Assembly (NCBI GenBank): GCA_027577595.1
Contig: JANBRJ010000006.1
Coordinates: forward strand, 284,819-348,818
Direction of reading: 5' to 3'
DNA length: 64,000 bases
Source: Coemansia sp. RSA 487
Lineage: Eukaryota > Kickxellomycota > Kickxellomycetes > Kickxellales > Kickxellaceae
Part shown: positions 1 to 12,100 of the stretch, one piece after another
Layout of the letters: each line of letters begins with the position of its first letter
Numbering within the stretch: position 1 is the first letter of the stretch
The notes under the pieces: model-generated
Seen by the model: only the letters and a program-made list of their open reading frames with translations
Database searches by the model: none
What the model was told of the DNA's origin: nothing
Translations under genes and position numbers: made by a program

Positions 1-443
1 CAAAGGTCGTCTTGGGAGTCAGTGGGTTGAATAGAGACTGCATCATGTCCCGGGTCTTGGGCACTGAAAATGCTACATTTTTGCTCAAAGATGGTCAATA
101 AAAAATCCATTGTGTCAACTGAGAGTCCATTGCTCAAAGAAGGGAGCAAAGTGTTTGTTTTCTTTCTTTCAGACAAGCCAGCAACAGGAAGCCGACACGA
201 CAAATATTCTGGGATGCTTACCTTTTCCGTCAGGAGTACGACCGGTAGGAAGCTGCTTTCTATGGTCTTCAGCATTGTGCGCTTCGGCGCTGACAGACGC
301 ATCGGTTGCGTTGTCAGAGGCTGCTTCAAGCAGAGGCAGAGTCATGCTGCTGCTTTTCTGCTGTCGCTGACGCACCACCATGTTTGTGGTAAGACAATAA
401 GGGCTGTGCAGAACTTTGTTAACGACCACGGAACAGCTATAGC
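1..443 (-). CDS. Partial, unrecognised spliced gene running off the window edge
   Basis: Two exons on the minus strand fit together: 443..222, then 63..1, joined across a 158-nt intron with donor gtaagc and acceptor ttttcag. The join is in phase and reads ...TPDGK-VPKTRDMMQSLFNP..., a polar, coding-like C-terminal region that continues beyond base 1. A further acceptor (ttattttgcag) precedes the first exon, so at least one upstream exon exists. The likely source is a hydrophobic stretch (about 605..445) rich in Phe, Leu and Ile that could hold one or two membrane segments, but I could not fix its donor or the start codon. I do not recognise the family. Open frames on the opposite strand over this span look like shadows. 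Confidence 0.5.
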
Positions 444-1023
444 CTGCAAAATAAACAGCAAAATGATAGAAATGGCCAGTAGCGCTATGGATAGTGCGAG
501 AGCAGGGAAAAACAAAAAAAGGAACAGGCTGATGAAGGAAAAGAAAAAAGCATTGTGACTTTGTGTTTTATCTTTGGGCATTTTGGTGGCGAGCCAGCCT
601 ATCAAAAGAAGTAGAACGCCCCCCCAATCACAGAAAACGATCTAAGCACCATCTTCTGATCTTGAAGTCTTCGTTTTTCTTGGACGGATGACCCAGTTTG
701 TTCTGACGAAGCAGAGACATCGCTATCGTGCCAACGCAATTTATAAACTTTTACTCCATGAATGGTAAAAAAAAATAAGCGTCAAACACAAGCGACGCAA
801 ATATATTTTCGCTCTTTCGACTTTGTCTTGTGACACAGACAGCAACATGTGTGCCAATCGATGGATGAAATAAAATGTTATCAATAGTGCTAATGTCATT
901 GATATGGTTGCGAAAAAAAAAGACATGACCATTTGGTTTAATGAGTTGAACAAAAATAAACAAAGAATACCTAGAGGTTACATAATAAAAATAAGTAAAA
1001 AGGAGCATGGGGAGGAAGCTCTG
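444..1023. other. Intergenic or upstream-exon region
   Basis: This 580-bp stretch probably contains the 5' end of the preceding minus-strand gene. A minus-strand ATG at 720 opens a 30-codon frame starting MSLLRQNKLG, followed by a hydrophobic frame one nucleotide out of register. The remainder is A/T-rich and shows no convincing coding sequence. Confidence 0.4.
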
Positions 1024-1782
1024 TTACTGATCCATATCGAATAAGGTGTCTGGGTATTTGTCAAGTTTGTTTTTACTATCATGCTCGAGCGACGACGGAC
1101 TAGCGTTATCAGACTGAAGCGACAACGAGTTGAATTCCTCGACATGATCATCATTCATTGGGCTAAAGCCAGGTCTGTTGTCTTTTTCCTGGTCAATGAA
1201 CCTCCGACGAACCAAAGAGCCTGAAATTGTTGTTTGCTTGTTTCCATACTCGGGTTCATAGCTTGATCCACCTGCGTCTCTGCCCATGATCTGCTGTAAC
1301 TTGCTTACTTGCGCAGGCGTGTTTGGCGGAGGGTTTGCGCCGCTAAAAACATTTTGCGCAGCATTTCCACCAAGACCTGAGCCAAGATACGATGACATCA
1401 TTGAAGTTGAGACGAGCGAGTTTGGTGGAGGGTCGATACCTGACATGTTCATCTGCGATCCAGAAATATCCGAGCCAAGCTGGAACGAATAGTTGTTATA
1501 GTTCGAGGAGGAGCCTTCTATTTAGCACAAAGAGCAAACAGTTGAAAAGAAAAAAGTCATTAGGTTGTACGGCTTTATGGAATATTGTAAAACGGAAGCT
1601 AATACACAAAGACATATCCTTTTACATTAGAAAACTGTGGCAGACTGAATGCGAATTTACTTACCATCTTTGCTGGACGGTGTTGTTGTGTTCCGCTGTG
1701 CAGAACCGATTGGAATTGGCATGCCCTGATTGTTATTTTTTCCAGCCGAGCTAGCAGCATTGCTAGACGTATTCTGGGACAT
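1024..1782 (-). CDS. Small Ser/Asn/Pro-rich hypothetical protein, two exons
   Basis: Exon 1 is 1782..1665 and begins MSQNTSSNAASS; exon 2 is 1517..1024. They are joined across a 147-nt intron with donor gtaagt and acceptor ttag-type, giving 203 aa. The protein is low in complexity and rich in Ser, Asn, Gly and Pro. It has proline patches (DPPPNS, NPPPNTP), a short helix-like stretch (VSKLQQIMGRD) and an acidic Ser-rich C-terminus. I see no signal peptide, membrane segment or catalytic motif, and I do not recognise the family. The phase-correct join and good start context support a real gene; the composition would suit an intrinsically disordered nuclear or regulatory protein, but that is only a guess. 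Confidence 0.6.
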
Positions 1783-2162
1783 TTTTCTGCTGAATTCGGT
1801 TGATACAAAAAAGTATGGCGATGTCGATAATGTGGTTTATAGACGAAAAAATTCTGCTGCTGTTGCAAGTGTTAAAAAAAAAGTAAACTCAGTAAGAAGA
1901 ATCTCCTAATGTGTAAAGCAATCAGGGCAAAAAAAGTAAGTATATAATAAAAATTTCAGAGAAAAGAAATGCGTCACAAAGCGAAAACTGTCAAGCTGTA
2001 AAAAAAATCTCATGAAAGCATGAAAAGAGGTGTCTCCAAGTGCCTCTTTTTAAAACTGGTAAAAAGAAAGACTGCCCCCATTCAAAGCACCTAGATTTTC
2101 ATCTGTATAATAGAACTTTACAGCGTTTACAAGTGCTAAAGCTGACGAAATAAGCAGCCCCT
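1783..2162. other. Intergenic, nothing recognised
   Basis: About 380 bp of A/T-rich DNA between two minus-strand genes. It should hold the promoter of the small hypothetical gene and the 3' UTR of the exportin-T gene. I see no further coding sequence or repeat. Confidence 0.5.
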
Positions 2163-5100
2163 TCAGCCGCTGCTTGTGAGAAAGGCTACAAAGTATTTTT
2201 TAAACTGCTTCTGACCGAGTGTAGACAGTGCCTGCACAAACTCTACCGCCATGTTCTCTGGACAGCCCATGCTTGGGAGCAGTGATGTTGAGAGATACGA
2301 CGCAAAGTGGTTATGTCCCAGATCCCCGCCAATCGGCACGCTAAGCAGTTGAGGGGCTGCCATCTCTGCCGCTGCACTACCATCGCCTTGCGCAATAGCA
2401 GGCATCCCTGCCACAAGCAGAATCTGCAGCACGCTTGCTATCTCTGACACCACCAGGGACGACTGCGCATCTGCCATCTGGAACTGTGGGCGGGTCGGCG
2501 TCTCAAAGCATGCAGGTGCCACAGTTTTCATAGCAAATTGCTTGAACTGGTCGCGGGCCGCTTTGGCGCTGTCGCTAGCCAAGTCCACCCCCAGCGCCCG
2601 TGCTGCAGCTTGGCGCAGCATCTGCCGGTCGGGGTTCTTGGCACCTGTTTTTGCGTCGTTGTTGAGCGCTGCAATCGCTGCAGGTGTCAGCGTTGCCAGT
2701 GTATGGTATCCTAGCGGATCTACGATCCATGCCTGGATTGCCTTGAAAATAACATTGAATGCCAGGCGCTGACACTGTGCGTTGGTGTGGTCGACGGCCA
2801 GCTGCGTGGCAATTGGCTGGAATATGAGCACCAAGTGCTGCGCGTTTTGTGGATCAAGGAACACACTGTCCAGATCTGCGTTGAAAATGGCCCCAATCAG
2901 AGTGAGATAGGCCTTGCGCAGATCCTGGAGCAACACTGCTTCGTCCGTTCCTGTTGCCCCTTCCTGCGCTACCTTGTCGAGGAAGCCATACACTTTGGAT
3001 ATCACTGGGAGTAACAGCTTGCTTGCGGTTGGTGCAACATATGGTTTGAACTTGAACACAACAAGCCCGATGAGACCCAGCAGGTCCAGCAACTCTTCGA
3101 CCGCGCAGTTACTCACAAGGCTGTCAATGAGGCGGGGCAGGTACGGTAGTGCCTCTGTGCCAAGGACACTCAGCATCCGCGATAGCGTGGCCCTGGCCGC
3201 CTCACGAACAAGCTGGCTTGTCCGCAGCACCTCAAGAATCGCAATGCACATGTCTGCTGCCTTGAGGAACACTTGAACCGTGTTTGTCGAGAGCTGGTGC
3301 GGCGCACCTGCCGACGTGGTCTTTGAATCCACGCGTATGTTTGGGAAGCCACTGATAATCGCGCCAATTGCCAACATATAGTGGTGTATTTGAAGAAGCG
3401 AGGCTGGCTCTTGCAGAATCTGCTCTGCTGATTTCGTGTTCATCAGTGCTTGTGCGCCAGAAAAGAGCGGGCTAAACAGGTATTGCAGCAGCGTCGTCCG
3501 GGTGCTGTCGTCTAGATCCGCTGGAGCAAGCATAATACCGCATGCCTCGAACAGGTATAGCTGAGAATCAAACACCCCATAGCTGCCTTGTATAGATGAC
3601 GGGTTGGCGCTTATGCTCAGCATGTCGGACACTGCTGAAATAAAGTCGCTCGAATACACAGTCAGCCCCATGGTCAGGTGTTGCTCGATGAACCGTCTTA
3701 GTAGGTACCAGATACGAGGGCGTACCGAGCTTTGCGGATGCCGAACTCCAGTGGCGCCAAGAAGCGACTTTAGCACCGGCGTGACTGCGTCGCGGTAGAC
3801 ATCAAAGTATCCGCTGAAACGAACCAGATTTTCAAAGTATAGCGGCGCAATAGACGGATGCGAGCATTCGATAATTCCAGATTGAATCATCATTGACAAA
3901 AGCTCTGCGAACGATTCGGTGGAAGGGTTACTTGCACTTCTGTTGTCAGAGTGAGTTCCATTTGTCTGCCCATGCTTGGCGCTTCCAAATCTCAAATTTT
4001 TGGTGCTAACCAGCCGATCGCCGTATGCTTGTGCCAGGTAGATGCCCAGCTCAGCACGCACCCAGCCAAGCCTCCCGCTGCCGCTGCTGATCTCATCTGC
4101 CGCGTTATCGGCACTCACGCCGTACTGGTTGCACTGCTTGAATACGTTTTGCGCGGTCGTCAGCATAACGTTGTCGTAAAGCCCCGGGTTGATAACCGCA
4201 ATGGCGTCAATAAACGTCCGCAAACTGCGCCTCAGCTCGCTAAAAATAGCCTCTTCGTCGTCGTCGTCCAACGAAGCATCCACATCGGCAGTACTTGTAT
4301 CGTTGGGATTGGGCCAAGAATAGTCTTCGCCGTACTTTAGCTTTTCGACCAAATTAGGCAGTAGACGCGAGAGGAATTCCTGCTGCGATGCGCTCAGTGC
4401 AGTGCTCTCGCGCTGAAGTCTCTTGAACATACTGAGAATCTCGGTTATCGCAGGAAACACCGAAGACGACACCTCGTCGTACTCATGCGCAAGGAAGCTG
4501 AGGATCAGGGGTATGAGTTCTTCAAGCATGCCGCTTGCTGCGACGCGGGCATCTGGGGTAGCTGTCTCTTTGTCTGACCAGATCCCCAAGAGTTCAACGC
4601 CAGTTATATTCGCAAGCTTTCCAGCCTCCTCGGCAAACTCGATATCATCAACATCCAACTGCTTCATGACACCAATGATGTCCAGGAATTGAAGCAGATA
4701 GAGCTTGTCCATGGCCCGCATGCCCTTTCCCACTATTTCAGCCAGGCAGTGGCAGGCCTGGCAGCGCAAAGTCGGGGTCTTCAAAAGCCCAAACAGAATT
4801 TTCATGAATGGCTGGTTTACAATAAGCCCTATATCGATCCACGAGACATATGTGCCAACAAGCCGCAGGGTCGTCTGTGCCAGATCCGGGTGTGCGCTTG
4901 ACATGTGAACAAGAATGGCCAGCCAGGCATGGGCCATCCTGCTGACGTCCTCGACTCGCATGGCATCCTTGATCTCAGTGTTGCGAGCAGTTTCCTCCGT
5001 GCTACGAGGAACAGTGGGATTGATCATCACCTCGTCAAGCGAACTGAGAACACGAAGTAGGAAATCGACCAACGACGGGTTGATGGCTGCGCTGCTTGTA

Positions 5101-5730
5101 GCGCTGGCGCTGTCATCGGTAAGCGGCCCTGAGGTTGCAGGAAGCCCAGCTAGCAAAACCATGTCTTTGACAAACGTCGGCCATTGAGACGGGTAGGTTG
5201 CTAACATCATTATCGAGAACGTGTGTGCCAGCGTGTTTTTGATAAACGGCAGCTCGCTGTGATATACAGCACCGGAGTACTGGCTTGAAACAAATTCTAG
5301 TAGGGTTTTCCGAACCACTTCCAATTTTGGAGCAGCGCCGTTTGCGTCGCCACGAGCGCCAGCGCTGGCGATCATGGTTTCAACAACCTGGAGCGCAAAC
5401 AAGCGTGCCTCTGGTGCTCTTTGAGGGGTCGTTGTAAAGAGCTCCAGGCACACCTGCCAACCGTCTGGCGATGCCTTGACGCGCTCGCAGTACTGAGTAG
5501 CCTACAGAAGCGTATGTTTTGTAGCAACAAGAGAAAAGCAAAGGCCATGCAACAAGATCACATTAACGTAGCATGCTGCTAAAATCACCTTGAATAGACA
5601 CATTCACATTAGGCCATATACCATAGGGATAAAAGGAAAGATCCACTCTGCCTCTGCTTACCTGTGTCTTGATATCCTGGGCGCTGCTAGGGTCGAGTGC
5701 GCAACGAACAGCCTCCTCGATTTGCTCCAT
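2163..5730 (-). CDS. Exportin-T (tRNA exportin, Los1/Xpo-t)
   Basis: Karyopherin-beta that exports mature tRNA from the nucleus with Ran-GTP. Exon 1 (5730..5662) encodes MEQIEEAVRCALDPSSAQDI followed by KTQ; a 160-nt intron (gtaagc...ctgtag) follows; exon 2 is 5501..2163, for a total of 1135 aa. The start of exon 2 has the family hallmark SSPDGWQ-like segment (KASPDGWQVCLELF), and the N-terminal Exportin-1-like repeat contains YPSQWPTFVKDM. The rest is helical HEAT-type repeat with no membrane segment, ending in a conserved-looking FKKYFVAFL tail. Length fits the family (about 1000-1100 aa). S. cerevisiae Los1 is non-essential and affects tRNA export and splicing. The downstream neighbours are unrelated. 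The family call is firm, and the exon 1 choice is supported by phase and by similarity to the family N-terminus. Confidence 0.95.
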
Positions 5731-6306
5731 TACGAAATGCACTTTACTAGAATCTGGCTTTGTATTTCAGTCTGTTCACGGTGGTTATAAACCCGAACAC
5801 TGTCCCTTTTTTGTTGTTCTAAATTAAAGCTACTTTTCTTTACAAAATTAATGAAGGACAGTTGGTGCTAAAAAATATATGGTTGTAAGTGCAAGCTTTG
5901 GCGACTAGTTTTTGCAATTTCTATGTTTGGGTTTAGCTAAACAGGTATATAAAAAGCACGGAAGTAGCTTGTTTATTGTAAGCGCACCAAAATTTTGTTT
6001 TTATAAAAGTATAACAGCAAAGGGAGAAAGAGAAATTCCGAGCTTTCAAGCAACACCAAACCGATTAAAATATTTGTTGCCAGATTGGAAGTGAAAAAAA
6101 AACAAGTGTTTTTGAAATTGCAGATTTTCCAGTCATTTTTCACTGCCCCACACTGGTGGGTCCAAGTTGAAGCCTTTTTCTGGCCGACCGAAAGAAAAGA
6201 GCTTGCTTTTTTATGCATTCACAAATACACAAAAGGACAATAGCGATATTCTCATTTCACAGTTTCAAAGAGGTTGAAAATGTGAACTAGCAGGATATCT
6301 TTCCAA
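5731..6306. other. Intergenic, nothing recognised
   Basis: About 580 bp between the start of exportin-T and the stop of the enoyl-CoA reductase gene. It is A/T-rich, contains only short open frames without coding character, and presumably carries the exportin-T promoter and the reductase 3' UTR. Confidence 0.5.
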
Positions 6307-7561
6307 TTATGCAATAAGAGGGAATATTGCCTTGCGGGACTTTGGATAGTCGGGGAACTCGCGTCTGTACTGCTTGTGCTTTTTGATGGCCCAGATGTAC
6401 ATCTGTGCCGTTGACACAACCAAGAACAGAACCGAGGCCATGCTGCGCGTCAACAGCGTTATGCTGGCCCATGCAATGGTCTCAAATAGATAGTTCGGGC
6501 AGCTGACCATATCAAAGCCATAGCCATATGGAATCCGGCGCACACGGGTGCCAGGTGGCCGCAGGTTGCGCAATGTAACGTGGGTGCTTAGGTTTGAGAG
6601 CTCAGCAAACAGGAATATGCCAGTGAGCACGGCCATCAGTGTTGGATTTCCGAGCTTGGCAGCCAGGGCTGTGCCCTGCGCGGAGGCGGGACCATACACC
6701 CAGTATGCCAAATTAAGACCTGACAGAAGGTGGTAGTGGAACGAGTTTTTGAACACGTTTAACAGCGGCATGGTTCCGTGGCTGAAGCGGTGCACAAATG
6801 CGGTCTCTAGCTCACGCTTCACAAAATGGCCCATGATCAGCAAGTAAACGCGACTACAGCCAAGTCTTCAGCAGCAGATTGGAAGAAAAATGGTAGATCA
6901 TAGTGGTTAGCACATATATCTGTCTATCGCTGTGCAGAGCGGCCCTGGCAAAACAAACGAACAGAAACAGTAAGATCGTTCCATTCGCATCGCGGGATTA
7001 CCTCCAGACACGCAGTCAGTGCTGGATGCAAGTATAAAGGTAGCAGACAGTATACACTAATAACCCCTGACTATTAGTATATGCCATAGCCACAGCACTG
7101 CTGCTGACACAAGCATGTGTAAAAAGAAGCAAGGGTGTATTACGGATTGCATGTACTTACCGTTGGACCTCGCTGTGCTCAAACGCATGCCCGTAGACTA
7201 GGCTCGGGAAGTTGTAAATCAGATAGTGGAAGACTATCGGGCCAAAGTACTCAATGTAGAAAACAGTTTGCCATCCAATCTGCGGTCCCAGGTCCTTCAT
7301 GTACACCACGTCACCGTCAGCGATGCTATACTTTGTCAAGCTAGTGCCCGCTTCGAGCACTTCTTTCGACTCACCAACTGTCAGGCGCTGGCGGTCAGGG
7401 TACATTGTCTTGTCTTTCCTGGCAATGGTGCTTTTCAGGTCGTCAACGGATGCCTCGTCAGAAACCTCCACCGTAAAGAGAACACGCGGCGAAGACGGCG
7501 CTGGTTCTGAGGCACGCTTGTCTTTGCCCTTGCCCGAGCGCTTGGCGATTTTGAGTTGCAT
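6307..7561 (-). CDS. Very-long-chain enoyl-CoA reductase (Tsc13/TECR)
   Basis: Catalyses the last step of the ER fatty-acid elongation cycle, reducing trans-2-enoyl-CoA with NADPH, and so feeds sphingolipid synthesis. Exon 1 is 7561..7161, exon 2 is 6853..6307; the 307-nt intron has donor gtaagt and acceptor ctgtag, giving 315 aa, as expected for the family. Residues 1-90 form the N-terminal ubiquitin-like region; the rest is the steroid 5-alpha-reductase-type membrane domain. The join recreates the signature LLIMGHFVKRELETAFVHRF, with the conserved Lys near residue 146; a conserved SCPNYLFE block lies downstream, and several hydrophobic membrane spans are visible. The C-terminus ends KSRKAIFPLIA without an obvious KKXX signal. 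The call is secure. Confidence 0.97.
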
Positions 7562-7870
7562 GCTTTGGTATATGTGCTCAACAGTGTAGAGATATAAGAT
7601 GTCTTTAAACTGGTGGGAAATAGCAGAAAAGCAGAAAGAAAAGAGAGGCTGATGCCCAAAAAAGACAACTGTTTAAAAAGACAAAAACACTATACACCTG
7701 ATATTATCAACTTTCGACTCGACTCTACATATCTACGGCTCATGGCTCATCAGAGTCGAGTGAAGCTAAATTACTTCAAAGCTCTTTTCATCCCCAAAAT
7801 ACAGTCCTTTCGCAAGCAATCTGTGGAATCACTCTTTTCCATCATCAACAATTTATAGTATATTGTCAAA
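7562..7870 (+). promoter_or_regulatory. Divergent promoter region upstream of the eS17 gene, with a perfect inverted repeat
   Basis: The 309 bp between the divergent enoyl-CoA reductase and eS17 start codons must serve both promoters. It contains a perfect 10-bp inverted repeat, ACTCGACTCT at 7717-7726 and AGAGTCGAGT at 7752-7761, with a 25-bp spacer. This could be a paired binding site for a ribosomal-protein-gene activator, but no factor is known to me. A pyrimidine-rich stretch lies just before the ATG. Confidence 0.4.
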
Positions 7871-9110
7871 ATGGTGCGTATCAAAGACCTTTGTATTTGT
7901 AGGCACTGTGGGTTTTAGCCACAGAGCGCTGCATCACGATGGATGCGACATTTGGCAGGACGATGGATGTGACAGCAGCGATCAGTGGATAGCGAGATAG
8001 AGAGGATGCGCGATGGCTAGAAAGTAGAGCCAACGACGGCTGACAACAAATGAAACGATTTGCATCCATTAGGAGCAATTGCAACCACTGATGGATTCGT
8101 TTAACCTTTAAAGCAGCATTTCCACAGAACATTTGAATTCGATTCTATGCAAATTTAGCCCAGCAACAGTTTTGCAATTCGCTGAATGAATTCCAAACAA
8201 GGAAATGGAATTTATGACCACGTGTTATTACTTTTTCCATCTGGCTTGGGAGGACAGCAAATTAGAGCATACTTGGCCTCACTAGCCATCATTCTCCTCT
8301 CATCGTTCCGGTCGTTTGAAGTCTTTGTATTGCGCTTTATGTTTCTGAAAGCTGTAATCTCTCTCGAATGGCTGTGATTGTAAAGTGATGACACTTTAAA
8401 ACGTATGGAAATTAGACGGCTATTACTAATTATTCTACGAATGCTTCTTTCTTGTATATTTGCGGACTTGTCAACAACGTCTCTTTTCGCACACGTATAT
8501 CCAACCGATCAATATCTGGCAACACATTCGTTTGTTCTTTGGTTGGGACGCAACAACCACAAAAATAACACTCGGTCGGTGGTGGGCTATTTCATTCTTT
8601 TTTGCTGGATTTTAGGGTCGCGTTCGCACTAAGACCGTTAAGAAGGCCTCGCGCGTTCTGATCGAGAAGTACTACCCACTCCTTACTCTCGACTTCCACA
8701 CCAACAAGCGTATCTGCGACGATGTTGCCATCATCCCGACCAAGCGCATGCGCAACAAGATCGCTGGATTCACCACGCATCTGATGAAGCGCCTTCAGAA
8801 GGGTCCCGTCCTTGGCATTTCGTTCAAGCTTCAGGAGGAGGAGCGCGAGCGCAGAGATAACTACGTGCCCGAGTTCTCTGCTCTTGACATCACCTCGATC
8901 GAGGTTGACCCAGACACAGAGGCTATGCTCAAGTCGCTCAACTTTGAGAAGCTTCCTGGCGTCTCTGTCACCGCCCCTGTCCGTGCTGGACGCGTTGGCC
9001 GCGACTTCCGTCGCCGCGAGCGCCGCCCTCGCCCTCAGCAGCAGCGCCAGGCCGCAGCCCCTGCTGCTGGTGCCGCCGCTGCCCCCGCCGCCCCTCCCGC
9101 TGAGGCATAA
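7871..9110 (+). CDS. RPS17: 40S ribosomal protein eS17 (Rps17)
   Basis: Component of the small ribosomal subunit. Exon 1 is the ATG alone (7871-7873); a 742-nt intron (donor gtgcgt, acceptor ttttag) follows; exon 2 (8616-9110) begins [20 protein letters not shown] and includes [17 protein letters not shown] and [15 protein letters not shown], all near-invariant in the family. The product is 165 aa, slightly longer than the usual ~135-145 because of an Arg/Gln/Ala/Pro-rich tail. An intron directly after the initiator ATG is, from memory, also present in yeast RPS17 genes. Codon use is strongly biased (GCC, CGC, AAG), as expected for high expression. It is divergent from the enoyl-CoA reductase. 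Confidence 0.98.
8381..8398. repeat. Short perfect hairpin inside the eS17 intron
   Basis: TAAAGTG-ATGA-CACTTTA is a 7-bp perfect stem with a 4-nt loop inside the 742-nt first intron. It could help fold the long intron or be chance; no snoRNA boxes frame it. Confidence 0.4.
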
Positions 9111-9196
9111 GTACCTGGCTTTTTTCATTTAGCTTATTTTAAGCAAGCACTCTTGTTCTGGGATCCTTTTTTTGTTCAAACAAAACAGTTTTCCAC

Positions 9197-12100
9197 ATGC
9201 TTTTGTACTTTGTTGACTTTAAAAAAAGCGTGATAAAATCTGCTAGCTGTGTGTTTATTTTGCGCAGCAGCGCTTCAAATTCCGAACGTGTTGAATTCTC
9301 TTTTCCTGTGCTCCCTTTTCTTCGTACATTCGGTAAATGGTTTGTTTTTATGTTTTTATCCTGTTCTAATTCTAGCAATTTAAATGTCCAGCACTTTTCC
9401 ATTGCTTCGAAGTTGCTGCATTTCTTGCAGTGGTCTGGATCCAAAAGAAAAGGTACTCTAGAATTTCCAAGTGGTTTGGTAGGAGGAGTGGTTTGCCCAT
9501 TCACCCTGATTTCAGAATTGCTTACTGACGCGAAACTAAAGCTCAACTGGTGTGCATTACACATTCGATTTGCTCTCTCGCTAAAATTTAGTCTAGCATA
9601 CACCGGCGAGTGGAGGAACTTGGTGGATGTATTAGCTTCAACTTGACCACCGCAGTGACCCATGTCATTATGCGCGATAATAGCCTTTCGTCAATAAAGT
9701 ACAAAATGGCAGCAAAAGTCGGAATTCCTGTTGTGACTATACAATTTGTTGCCAACTGTGAGAAGGAAGCGGAGCGTCTTGGTAAGCTGTGCGGCGTTCC
9801 TCAGCGCGATGTTGTGGACAATAGCGAAGTTACAGCCCCCGAACACTCACTTGATAGCCATGATACAGCTGATGTTGTCAGAGCAGTCACAGAAAAGTCG
9901 AGATTACTGCCTTTTTCTGGATGCCACATAAGCTCAACCGGTGTGGATCACGGACTTCTCGAAGATATCAAACATCTTGTCATAAATTCTGAGCCCGCTA
10001 CTCATGGCAGATTTGGCAAATACGCTGAAAGGGGTGATGCAGAAGGCGACGAGGGTGGCGGAGGAGCCGCATATATGCAGATTGGTGGTGGAGGCACATA
10101 TTACAATTCTCTGACTAGACGTTGCACGCATCTTATTGCTGCAAACTCTACCTCGCAAAAGTTTGTGTTTGCCAAGCAATGGAAGATCCACATAGTCACT
10201 ATAGCCTGGTTTCTTGACAGTGTAAAGTCACGATTCCGGCGGGATGAGGCCATGTACACATTCTCTGACGACAGTGCATCTTTCTGTCATATAGGTGGCG
10301 AGTACAGCTCACTGGACCGGCCTAATGAACATGCTTTGTCTGCCGATCCAGAACTCCGGCAAGCTGATGTCGGTATTGGCTACAGAACCATGTCAGCCCA
10401 AACATTGTCTTTGGGTTCTAGCGTTTTCTCTCACAACCATACGGCCACAAGCACGGGTGATCAAAACGAATCGGCTGATATGCCAAAGGGGCTGAGTGGA
10501 TCGCTTGAAGCTGATACCGAATATGCTCTTGACCTGTTGCCAAATAAACACCACAACCGATTGCTTACACAGCGATGCAAGGCAGCAAGTGACATGGGCA
10601 CTGGAGCACCGCCATTAATACCTTATACAACTTCTGATGCACAGCCATACCGTGCCCGTACCTTTTCGTCTGCTTCGAAGCAACTACATACGCCGCCCTC
10701 TTTACTGGAAAATCGATGGGATGACTCGGGTTTAGGTCCTTACAAAGATGTCACCTCATTTGGGGATAGACCCGATAAACAACGGGATCCATTCACTGCG
10801 GAAGGTGGAAACGAGATTCTTGATCTGCATAGTAAACGTAGACGGCTGTTTATATTGGGTGATCGTAGTTTCCCAAGATCCAAAACAAGTCCAGGTGAAT
10901 TTGGAAATAGAGATGGCAAAAGGTCAAACCGAGCCAACATGTGGCCTGCCTCATCTTCTCCAGAAATACAGCTTTCGGGGCCTTCGGAGAACTCTGTCCA
11001 GGTTCTGTACAGCATGCATCCTAATGACCCTCATCGTGTTGGCACAAGTAGTGAATCACGCCCTGTAGAATTGTCAGCTAACAACGGTGGTGCAGATTCT
11101 AAAGGTGTGTTTTCTAGCTGCATCTTCACTTCGCTTGGGTTCCCTTCAAACACTCTGGCAGTATTACAAGAAGTTATTAGTGCCAATAGCGGACACTATG
11201 TTGATCTGTTTAGTTACGTTCAACAACCAGGCGAATTAAATGGAGATTCAGCACATGCCGCGCTAGAAGCCTTTGCACATCACTTTTCTAATGGGAAAGA
11301 CACAAAGCCCCTGTATCTTGTCATTCAGCTCTGCGGCTCAAAGATGTTTGAACAATGCTATTCTACAGCACAACGGTACCAGAAACCAATACATGTTGTC
11401 ACCGAGTGCTGGGTTGAACAGTGCATTTACGACGGCGCACTTTACCCAGACTTTCAGCAGATTGAGCACCAGTCGCTCTCCTATGCTAAACTAAGCCAAG
11501 GGCAGCAAGTTCTGTTCAGACCGCTTCCAGATCACAGGCCAAAGGGTAGCAGGGCCATGGCGCTAAGCATCAGTGGTTATGAAGGGTTGGAACGCGATCA
11601 CATTGGAAAGCTTGCAGTCGCGCTAGGGATCGAGTTTAGCGAGCGGTTTTCTCGCAAAGCAACGCACCTCATTTGCCGCCCTCCATTTAAAGGAACAAAG
11701 TATGAACGTGCATTGAAATGGGGCACTTTGGTTGTGGATTCAACTTGGCTGTATAGACTAGCAGCAGCCACAGCACTGTCCACTGAGCCTGCCACGCGTT
11801 CATCTGCCATGCCTGCTATCAATAATGCCACAAATGCTTCCGACATCGTATACACAAACCAGCACCTGGCGATTGGAACACCAAAGCGAGTAGCATTCAG
11901 CTCTATAATCCAGGACCCCGCTCCCCCTAATCAAATATGCTCTGCCCAATTGACAGTTACGCCTTTGTCAAAATTGTGTGGAAAGCAGAATACGGGCACA
12001 CCTGGACGTACTCCTATTGATATATCTCTTGAGCAGAACCTACGATGGGCTGAGGAAAACAATGGTAGGTCGAGGCGAATTACAGAGCCTGAAGATAGTA

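Noticed and set aside
70-558. 162-codon plus-strand ORF at the window start
   Set aside because: It covers a well-spliced minus-strand gene and its own composition is not coding-like.
7874-8615. C/D-box snoRNA in the eS17 intron (TGATGG near 8094, CTGA near 8180)
   Set aside because: The C box is imperfect, no terminal stem pairs around the boxes, and no guide region is evident.
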